This document shows, piece after piece, positions 7,708 through 15,400 of a DNA stretch of 27,642 nucleotides. Each line of letters opens with the position of its first letter. Position 1 is the stretch's first letter. The notes beneath the pieces were generated by a model. That model was given only the letters and a program-made list of their open reading frames with translations. It was not told where the DNA came from and made no database searches. Source of the DNA: a virus; the IMG/VR virus record IMGVR_UViG_3300010354_000487, positions 1 through 27,642 of that record; one strand, 5' to 3'. The position numbers and the translations under genes were made by a program.

Positions 7708-7715
7708 TATTTATA
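7708..7715 (-). promoter_or_regulatory. T4-type late promoter of gp18
   Basis: The minus strand reads TATAAATAATT, an exact late octamer, 52 bp upstream of the gp18 ATG in the 70-bp gap after gp17. The element is embedded in the 12-bp palindrome TATTTATAAATA (7708-7719), so the plus strand also carries TATAAATA at 7712-7719. Only the minus-strand copy points at a gene. Confidence 0.85.
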
Positions 7716-7726
7716 AATAACGGGTT

Positions 7727-9424
7727 CTAGACATTTTCCAGCATCTTTCTTCGCATTTTTTCCATAGCTTCTTGGGGATTGAAGTTAAACCACACGTCGT
7801 CTCCGACTCTTTCGGGTTTTCCTTCTTCTGGAATACCTGTATTTACAATACCAAATGGTGTAAGATTTTCTTCAATTTGTTTAGTTTGTTGTTCATAAAG
7901 TGCCATTCTCAGATTAGAATTAGTTAATTCTTTAAAATATAATTCATTTGTAGCCCAAGAAAATATAACTAAAGACATGACTAAATCGTCATGATATCCC
8001 TCATCTGCTTTAAAGGACCCTTTTTGTTCAGTAAATGTGGATATCTCAGAAATAATATCTTTATCCGTGATTAATAATTTTTGTGTTTCAACTAAGTTCT
8101 TAAATAAAGAGCATCCTAGACGCTTAACCTGAGTCGTTGTTCTCAGTCCAAGTGTGCTACCAGTACCGAATCCTCCAGACAGGAACTGCCTCGCTTTACC
8201 GCTAGCAGTTGCAAAAATATTTTCGTATTCAAGATCGGTGTAAAGAGAATCCACAACCTGCTGTCCAATATCATTTGTTTCAACTAAACAGAATGCATCA
8301 TTATAATCCCTAGCAACCTTGTAAATAACCGTGGCATACAGTAGTGGGCTTATCTTATTGTTTCTATACTTAGCTACTATTTTAAAAGGATATTCAGTAA
8401 CATCCATCACTGTAAACGCAGAATAATCACCACCTACACCTCTAGAAGTATCAGCGGATACTACATAGGTATGTGGTTTTCTTGCTACCTCACCTTTATC
8501 ATTTAACAGCCCCCTAATAGGTTCTTCTATAACATCTAAGCCTTCATTTTCAAACACATAAGGCAAAGGAGACATTCTCGAAATAGCATCCGGAGAAATA
8601 AGTGTGTTAGATGAACCAAGGAATCTACAAAGAACTTCTTGATTAAATTTAAGTTCACCGAGCAGCGCTTTCTGTTGTGCAGCCCATTCTTCAGTTCTGC
8701 CCGGAATCTTAGAATAAGGTATGTACAAAGATTTGAAACCGTTAATGCCTTGCTCCGCATCATTCCAAAATTTCCAAAAATGATTATAACCAAATGGTGT
8801 GGATGTGAGCAGAATTTTTGTTGTTTCACCTGCAGAAATCGTCGGATAAACTGAAGTGAAAAAATCTTCAGCTACATTGTTTGGAATAATAGCAGCTTCG
8901 TCAATGTATAACCAGTTTACAGATTTACCTCGGATACCAGAAGAACTTGTTGCTGCAGTAAATACTCTAGACCCATTCTCTAATTCAATATCACCTTTGT
9001 TAAATGTCTTGACACCCTGTTGCATCCATAAAGGTAATGCCTCGTACATTATCTGATATCTATAAAGTACTTCTCTAGCAGCAGAGGATTTGTTGGCAAG
9101 TATTGCAACTGTCTTTGATTCTTGAAATAAAGTATACCATAAAATACAAGCTGCAGCAGTAATGGTTTTACCCTGCTGCCTACCCTCCATTAAAATAACT
9201 TTGCGATTATTAAGTATAATGTCAACTTTTTCTTTTTGGCATTCATATAATTTAAAGTGCACTAAACCCTGATCCAAAGAAACTATCATACAATAGGTTT
9301 CTATGAAATAAATTGGATCTCTAGAACATTTAATTATCTCTTGAACTTGTTCTGGAGTATAATTGATAACTGTGCCGATCTGTTTAAGATTCGGATTACC
9401 ATTATAAGAAATTCTTTTATTCAT
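7727..9424 (-). CDS. gp17: terminase large subunit gp17
   Basis: This is the DNA-packaging motor: an N-terminal ATPase and a C-terminal headful nuclease, acting at the portal. The product is 565 aa (T4 gp17 is 610 aa). The ATPase motifs are complete: Walker A GRQQGKT at residues 81-87, Walker B WLYIDEA at 171-177, and the coupling motif LLTSTP at 205-210. The RNase H-like nuclease has Asp325 in VVSADTSRGVGGDYSAF, Glu382 in CLVETNDIGQQV and Asp479/Asp480 in GYHDDLVMSL, matching the acidic triad of T4 gp17. The start overlaps the gp16 end by 8 nt, so the two terminase subunits are translationally coupled. No intein or intron is seen. Confidence 0.98.
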   Translation of the reverse strand: MNKRISYNGNPNLKQIGTVINYTPEQVQEIIKCSRDPIYFIETYCMIVSLDQGLVHFKLYECQKEKVDIILNNRKVILMEGRQQGKTITAAACILWYTLFQESKTVAILANKSSAAREVLYRYQIMYEALPLWMQQGVKTFNKGDIELENGSRVFTAATSSSGIRGKSVNWLYIDEAAIIPNNVAEDFFTSVYPTISAGETTKILLTSTPFGYNHFWKFWNDAEQGINGFKSLYIPYSKIPGRTEEWAAQQKALLGELKFNQEVLCRFLGSSNTLISPDAISRMSPLPYVFENEGLDVIEEPIRGLLNDKGEVARKPHTYVVSADTSRGVGGDYSAFTVMDVTEYPFKIVAKYRNNKISPLLYATVIYKVARDYNDAFCLVETNDIGQQVVDSLYTDLEYENIFATASGKARQFLSGGFGTGSTLGLRTTTQVKRLGCSLFKNLVETQKLLITDKDIISEISTFTEQKGSFKADEGYHDDLVMSLVIFSWATNELYFKELTNSNLRMALYEQQTKQIEENLTPFGIVNTGIPEEGKPERVGDDVWFNFNPQEAMEKMRRKMLENV

Positions 9425-9815
9425 TATTCTTTTTTAACAATTTCATCAATTCAGTTGTTGATCCTGCAAACACTACATTATTTTGAGTACCGATACTAGG
9501 TTTATCATTATCACTGCTTAGATCTTTCACCTTTTTCTGCAATTCAAGTAGATCCTTTGCCACATCGGACATTGTCTTTATTAGTTGTCCTGCGACTTCA
9601 TACGTTCTAGGATGCTCAGAGTTCTTAGCTAAATTTATCATTTCATCTAGAGTATCTTCACCTTTAACAATTAATTTACGAAGGGTCGCTCTAGCTAATT
9701 GATAATCATCTTCTTTGTCTAATTCCAAAGATTGAGATGGCATAAGCACAGGAAGAGTTTCCTGTTTAGTTTCTTCAATATTGAACAGTTTGTTCAATTC
9801 TGGTATATTGTTCAT
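9417..9815 (-). CDS. gp16: terminase small subunit gp16
   Basis: This protein regulates packaging and helps recognise viral DNA at initiation. The 132-aa product (T4 gp16 is 164 aa) has a central helical region with DDYQLARATLRKLIVKGEDT and EHPRTYEVAGQLIKTMSDVA, followed by a coiled-coil-like DLLELQKKVKDL. The C-terminal NNVVFAGSTTELMKLLKK is a block I recognise from marine gp16 proteins. It is placed immediately before gp17, with an 8-nt overlap, and starts in a TAATG overlap with the gp15 stop. Confidence 0.93.
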   Translation of the reverse strand: MNNIPELNKLFNIEETKQETLPVLMPSQSLELDKEDDYQLARATLRKLIVKGEDTLDEMINLAKNSEHPRTYEVAGQLIKTMSDVAKDLLELQKKVKDLSSDNDKPSIGTQNNVVFAGSTTELMKLLKKNNE

Positions 9816-10564
9816 TAAAAGTCTTCGTAATTTTCTAGATAATCAAAACTATCATCTGGAGTAGCAGTATTTGGGTTTACTTCTACTGTATATGATTGTT
9901 GCCTATTTGTTAACGACCTATCAGAAAAGGTATCAGTGACAACCTTCTTAATAACACCTTGTTTATTAACTGGTCCATAAAAGTTCAATTTCATTAAAAA
10001 ATTAAACGTCCAAATAATGGATCTTCTTTGTTTAAAATCACCTTCGTATTGATCGTCGTATAATATATTTTCTAATAGAATTGGCAAATCATTTTTTATA
10101 TCTAGAGCCGGTATAGCTTTTAATGTTAAATTGTAATCAGGATTAAAATAAGGTAATATTTGTTCTACAATCTGCAAACCATCATCTTGATTTTTAGAAT
10201 ATACGTATAAACTTAAATCTATGTTATAAGGCGTTGGTGCATATTGAGCCAAGGCAGAAGTTGAAGAATTTATAGCTCTGTTCTGTTGTATTGGACTAAT
10301 TTTTCTATTTGGATCATATCTCAATCCAATCATTTCAAAAGACATTCTCGGAAGAATAACTTCTATATTTTGTTCGTCTACACTAGGTTGCTGTGCAATA
10401 CGTTGTATAAACTTTTGTTTAGGGGCATAAGCTAAAGGTACCTTAAAAGTTTGTACTATGCCACCACTTGAATTTAGTCGATCAATGGTGATGTTATTAA
10501 ACATATTACCAAAAGCAACTATTGCCTTTCTAATAGTGCCCCAATAAAATTTTTGATCTAACAT
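9815..10564 (-). CDS. gp15: tail sheath stabilizer and completion protein gp15
   Basis: In T4, gp15 forms the hexameric terminator that caps the finished tail and binds the neck. The 249-aa product (T4 272 aa) begins MLDQKFYWGTIRKAIVAFGN, followed by MFNNITIDR, the characteristic start of this family. It contains KVPLAYAPKQKFIQRI, LPRMSFEMIGLRYDPNRKIS and TPYNIDLSLYVYSKNQDDGLQIVEQILPYF-type blocks found throughout T4-like gp15. Its stop shares a base with the gp16 start, and its own start shares a base with the gp14 stop (TAATG both times), so the neck and terminase genes form a coupled series. Confidence 0.95.
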   Translation of the reverse strand: MLDQKFYWGTIRKAIVAFGNMFNNITIDRLNSSGGIVQTFKVPLAYAPKQKFIQRIAQQPSVDEQNIEVILPRMSFEMIGLRYDPNRKISPIQQNRAINSSTSALAQYAPTPYNIDLSLYVYSKNQDDGLQIVEQILPYFNPDYNLTLKAIPALDIKNDLPILLENILYDDQYEGDFKQRRSIIWTFNFLMKLNFYGPVNKQGVIKKVVTDTFSDRSLTNRQQSYTVEVNPNTATPDDSFDYLENYEDF

Positions 10565-11313
10565 TAGCGATAAACCTCACCAAATGGATTGCGTTCAGTA
10601 AAGTCTAGAATGTCATCTATATTTGTATCAAAGTCTTCGTTATCTGCTGCTGGGTCTAGAGCTACAGTACTAAAGTCTTCTACCATTAGTGTTGATTCAG
10701 AATAGTATTCTAAAAGTAATGCCTCTCCATCTTCTTTATGAAATTCAAATTGTTGAATATCCAAACGCTTATCATCAAGTAAATCATCAATTTCGTCAAT
10801 ACCAGTCGTAACTCTTTCGTTAGAAAATTCAAATAATTCGCAATCCAATTTAAATACAAATAATTTACCGACCTGAAAGAAAGGATCCTGTCCGGTAACT
10901 TTTCTAATTTCAAAAAATGATTTTGTAAGAGGAAAATATAACAGATCGCCTTCAGCTGGTCTTGTTTCCAAAATAGTATTACCAACACGCCCTACTACCT
11001 GATCCCATCTGCGTCTTGATACTACGAAACGTGCAGTATCTCTTAACTCGACACCAAATTTGGTTAATAGTTCGCCCTCACCTTCAAATCCCATAACATT
11101 TTCCATATACATTTCTATAGGATAAGCATGCTCGTAGGTGTTCAAAGGATCCTCGCCCAAAATCGGATCCTCATTAAATTTTTTTCTGGGAATATAATAC
11201 AACTCAAAACCATAAATTTTCAGACATTCTATTATCAGATCTTCGTAGAGCATCTGCTCAGATCTGCGTCCCATTGGAATGCCCGAATGGAAATATGGAT
11301 TAACTGTAGTCAT
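10564..11313 (-). CDS. gp14: neck protein gp14
   Basis: In T4, gp14 joins gp13 on the head after packaging and forms the site for tail attachment. The 249-aa product (T4 256 aa) has the family N-terminus with YFHSGIPMGRRSEQMLYEDL, followed by KIYGFELYYIPRK. It continues with FGVELRDTARFVVSRRRWDQ and EGDLLYFPLTKSFFEIRKV. The C-terminal part is strongly acidic (many Asp/Glu, including IDEIDDLLDDKRLD), which is common in marine gp14. Synteny 13-14-15 is as in T4. The 59-bp gap upstream is one of the few in the window. The RBS is weak (AGAAAAGA). Confidence 0.95.
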   Translation of the reverse strand: MTTVNPYFHSGIPMGRRSEQMLYEDLIIECLKIYGFELYYIPRKKFNEDPILGEDPLNTYEHAYPIEMYMENVMGFEGEGELLTKFGVELRDTARFVVSRRRWDQVVGRVGNTILETRPAEGDLLYFPLTKSFFEIRKVTGQDPFFQVGKLFVFKLDCELFEFSNERVTTGIDEIDDLLDDKRLDIQQFEFHKEDGEALLLEYYSESTLMVEDFSTVALDPAADNEDFDTNIDDILDFTERNPFGEVYR

Positions 11314-11372
11314 TCTTTTCTATTGACTTTCTATAGACAAGGTGTTAGTATCTGCTATGTACCTAGATGATA
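11314..11372. other. short noncoding gap between gp13 and gp14
   Basis: This 59-bp gap lacks a TATAAATA octamer on the minus strand and lacks a terminator hairpin. On the plus strand TTGACT (11323-11328), 17 bp, then TAGTAT (11346-11351) resembles a sigma-70 promoter pointing against the operon; there is no gene for it to serve, so I give it little weight. Confidence 0.4.
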
Positions 11373-12116
11373 TTAGCCAACAAACATATCAACTGGTAAT
11401 TCGAATCTAGATTGCATTTCATCTTCAATAGCTTTTATTTCACCTATTGCTTCTTGGTATAAAGTATCTCCGTTAAGCATTACTCCACCTGGTAATTGTA
11501 TACCGGAGAACTTCTTTAAGTTAACACCCCATTGTCTTTTTATCAATGCTGTAGTATATTTCTTTAGAAACATATCATTGTAAACATCTGTATATTCATC
11601 TGGGTTTAGTATTCTATAACATTCAGCTATAGCGTATGCACCAGGATAAACATCTGCTTGCCAGTCCCAATCAATGTATAGACGATTCATATGTCTATTG
11701 AATCTTACAGGTTTTTGTCCTACAAGTAATTGATTTATTAATTCAAGTTCCATTTTAACCATTGAATAATAAATCAAATCAGTAGACATTAACGAATAAA
11801 GATCATTAATTAGAATTTGATAACGAATATCAAACATATTCAATCCTCTTGTTCTATTTGTAAGAGGAAGAATACGATCAACACCGACAACTAAATCACT
11901 TATACTAACGTATTGATTAGTGATGTCTTGTTCTGTAAACTGTATTTTTAGATACACCTTTTCTACAGCATCATAGTGATATTCTCTGTAAAACTGAAAG
12001 GCCTCGTCAATTCTATCTTCTACTTGGTCATCATCCACATTTATTTCTATTACTGGATGACCTAATGCTCTAAGACAGTAATCTTTTAGTTGTTCTCTAG
12101 TTGTAATAGATGCCAT
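11373..12116 (-). CDS. gp13: neck protein gp13
   Basis: In T4, gp13 and gp14 complete the head after DNA packaging and permit tail joining. The 247-aa product (T4 309 aa; shorter forms occur in marine phages) begins with a helical region, LKDYCLRALGHPVIEINVDD, followed by QVEDRIDEAFQFYREYHYDA. It includes MVKMELELINQLLVGQKPVR, the aromatic RLYIDWDW, and the highly conserved KKYTTALIKRQWGVNLKKFS plus GIQLPGGVMLNG. I consider the last block diagnostic of the family. Its ATG shares a base with the upstream stop (TAATG) and GAGGTAAC gives a good RBS. Confidence 0.96.
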   Translation of the reverse strand: MASITTREQLKDYCLRALGHPVIEINVDDDQVEDRIDEAFQFYREYHYDAVEKVYLKIQFTEQDITNQYVSISDLVVGVDRILPLTNRTRGLNMFDIRYQILINDLYSLMSTDLIYYSMVKMELELINQLLVGQKPVRFNRHMNRLYIDWDWQADVYPGAYAIAECYRILNPDEYTDVYNDMFLKKYTTALIKRQWGVNLKKFSGIQLPGGVMLNGDTLYQEAIGEIKAIEDEMQSRFELPVDMFVG

Positions 12117-12445
12117 TACTTTGTTACCTCTGGAAATACGGTTATGATACCTTCTTGTATTCTATAAACAACATTAGAATCATATAGTTCTACATCATAT
12201 ACATATCTACCAGCCTTTAGATTGGCAGTTTGTGATGATGTTAGAGAAAGGTTAACATTTCCTCCAGCATTACTATTAATAGCTGTAGTTAAAGTAACAG
12301 CATTTGCGCTATAATAAGATCTTCGCATACTGGCCCTTGGTGTCAGGCCAGATATATCTATAGCTGTTTTATTTTTGTCTCTGTAGATGACAAAATCAGA
12401 AAAGGTAGTGCCTTGGTCTATTGCTAAATTTTTAGTCGCTGCCAT
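12116..12445 (-). CDS. small virion-type beta-sandwich protein, marine T4-like
   Basis: The 109-aa product carries features I recognise in small structural proteins near the fibre genes of marine phages: AIDQGTTFSDFVIYRDKNK, ISGLTPRASMRRSY, GGNVNLSLTSSQTANLKAGR followed by YVYDVELYD, and the terminal EGIITVFPEVTK. The alternating pattern suggests a small beta sandwich, similar in outline to the N-terminal domain of baseplate upper proteins (BppU-like). That fold comparison is inference. It starts 2 nt after the large tail-fibre gene and overlaps gp13 by one base. It may be a fibre-attachment or accessory virion protein. Confidence 0.75.
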   Translation of the reverse strand: MAATKNLAIDQGTTFSDFVIYRDKNKTAIDISGLTPRASMRRSYYSANAVTLTTAINSNAGGNVNLSLTSSQTANLKAGRYVYDVELYDSNVVYRIQEGIITVFPEVTK

Positions 12446-12447
12446 CT

Positions 12448-15400
12448 TTAACCACAGTGATAAGTTACTGCTATTTGTTTAACATCTGTAGGTGAATCAA
12501 ATGTTACAGATTCTCTAGCTTTAGCTACAGTATAATTTCTTAAAAGATCATCAGCTTGCTTCATTCCTTTACCAGGCATGGATGATGTAGTAATTAGATC
12601 TCCTGCTTCAATATTTCCATTCTCACCGCAAACGTTTATGTAACCTTCACCTAAAGCATTTATATGTAAAACTTTGTAACCGTTTGGTATATTATAAATT
12701 AATTCTTTTGTTGAATTATTATTAACTACATTAGTTTCAGGTACAATTTGTGTTTCTAATGTCTCGCCGTTTTCACCGACCGGGCCAGATAAAAGTGTAT
12801 TATGATACTCAGTTTCTGGTATCTCGTTGATTACATACCAATCATCAGGTATTTCATCAATATATTGAGTAAAAACTCCAATCACATTCTTTTGATTGGG
12901 CAATGTACTTTTCTTAATTTCTACAATAGCATTGCTTATATCTATCTGTTTTAAAACTGAATGGTCTATAACTATATCACCAGGAACCAAATCAAGTTCA
13001 TTTGTAATACCATCATGCACTCCTGTAAATGGTGCATAACCTTGCGTAGAATAAATTTTACCAGTTGATCCAAATACGGAATATATGTCATAGGCTAAGA
13101 AACCTTTGGATCTTTCAGTGTTAGTACCTTGATTATTTAGTCTTCCAAAGGCCCCGAAAGAAACAGTAGCGCCTGATGCTGCACCTACAAAACTTGATTG
13201 CCCAACGGCGCTTAGTCCTGTAGGAGAACCAAAACTATCAGAACCCGAAGTTTGATAATTTACTGATGCTATACCGAAAGAAGCATTAAACAATGCTGCA
13301 CTTATTCCAGCAATACCTGGGCTAACGCCACCACAACCGTTGATATATGTTTCGCTTCTAAAATATCCTAAACCATTATTATTATATGAAGTGGGATTGT
13401 ATAATCCTCTAAAAAGAGCAGAATACCGATCATGCCCCAGAGATACAATATTATGAAACCCGTAGAAATCAGATCTTCCGCTATTTGCAAATACACCACC
13501 AAAATTACCTTCTCTTGCGACACCTCCCATAGCAAATGCAGCTGTCCCAGATGTAGACGAATTGAATCCTAATACTCCAGCTCCGTTGCCTGTAGAATTA
13601 AAAAGTCCTGTTCCTTGAAATCCATTCATTGCGGTACCGGAACCAAGCGCAAAACATCCTAAACTATTAATTGTAGTAGTACTTCCTGAAGATAATTTTG
13701 CGGGAGAAGCTGTACTATTACATATACAGCTTCCATCAAACCCAGAGCTTGTAATTTTATCTGTAGTGATGGCTCCGGCACACAATCTATCTCCTGATAT
13801 AGATCCTGCCTGTATTTTATCAGAATTTATTGCGCCTGCAGCTATTTGATTAGCACTAATAGTACCATTAACTACTAAACCACCATTAATATATGCCTCA
13901 ATATTTGACCAAGCAGATCCAGTCCAAAATCTTGTTTCTGAATATCCTGTTGAAGTATTATAAAGTGTAACCTCATCTCGTATTCTTACAACTGCATCGG
14001 CCACCAATTCCGTAATCGCCTCATTGGCAAAACTGACAGGCCAAGTGACGCCCGGATATCCTGCGGAATAAATTTTTGCAACTCTTAAATTACCTCGAAC
14101 ACCGGCATTGCCATCTTGGCCAGATTGAGTAAATTTTCTAACATTTATCCAAGTGCCCGCAGTGACAGTAGCGCCTGCTGTATCCGTGCTAAATATAAAA
14201 TTGGCTATCCATGTGGGAGTAGTAGATGCTGTAGGTAAATCCACAGACCATCCAGAGGGTGCTGTAAGTGTTGATGTGCTAAAATTAAATGACCCCCCAG
14301 ATGGAGCACTTGGCGTACTACTTTGTTGTATAAAGATTGATGCGCCAAATACTGATTTTCCGTCAGTAGCTTTTTCTGCTATCACATAAGGTGTGGCCCA
14401 TGTCCCAGCAGTTACTGTACCTGTAGTACCAGTAAAAATATAATTGGTTGCCCAGGTTGGATCAGTTCCTGTAACTGGCGGTGTAGTAGACCATCCTGTA
14501 GGAGGAGTTAAAGTATTTGTACTAAAATTATATGATCCACCTGATGGAGCACCTGGAGAATTTACCTGTGATGTGTTGTAATAAATTAAAGCAGCAAATG
14601 ATGCAGTTCCAGCATTTCCAGGATCACCATTAGATAAGAATAATTCCCATGTTCCACTAGCTCTTTTTATATAAGTATTATTGTTTAAATTGGTAATTTT
14701 CGCAACATTATTTGTTCCTGCTCCTGCAGCATCAGCTGCACTGGTACTCGCAAATGTACCTAAAAATTGTATAGCAGTTTCGCCTGAAGGCGTTACTACA
14801 GCTGCTAGTGTTTTAGCTGCGCCATTATTATCATACACTATTAAAGTATTTGCTAGTACACCATCGCCTAATAGTACGGATCCAGCAGCATTTCTAATAA
14901 CTAATCCTCTGCTATCAATCATTGAAGCTGTAATTGTATTTGCAGAAATATGTTTTGAAGTTATAGCGTTGGCGGCTAATGCATCAGTTGTTACCGCGTT
15001 AGCTTGAATAGCATTAGCATAAACCGATAATGCAGCCAACTGTACTGCAGTGATAGCATTTGCTCTTATCAGTGCTGTAGTAATAGAATTAGATTCTATG
15101 GAGTTTGCATTTACAGAATTCGCTGATAAATGTATTGCAGTAATTGCATTTGCTCTAATTTTTGCTGCAGTAATTGCATTTGCTTCAATAGCGTCTGCAT
15201 AAACAGCAAATGCTGCTATTTCTCTTGCTGTAATAGCATTGGCTCTAATTTTATCTGAAGTAATCACATTTGCTTGTAATGCATCAGTATACACAGATAA
15301 TGCAGCCAATTGCACTGCAGTAATAGCATTTGCTTTTATTAGTGCAGAAGTAATTGAATTTGTTTCTATAGCATTTGCACTAACAGAATTAGCAGTCAAA

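Noticed and set aside
7712-7719. TATAAATA on the plus strand
   Set aside because: It is the second half of the palindrome containing the gp18 promoter and faces the end of gp17 with no gene to transcribe.
8536-8829. 97-codon minus-strand frame inside gp17
   Set aside because: It overlaps the nuclease-linker part of the terminase in another frame and has no recognisable features.
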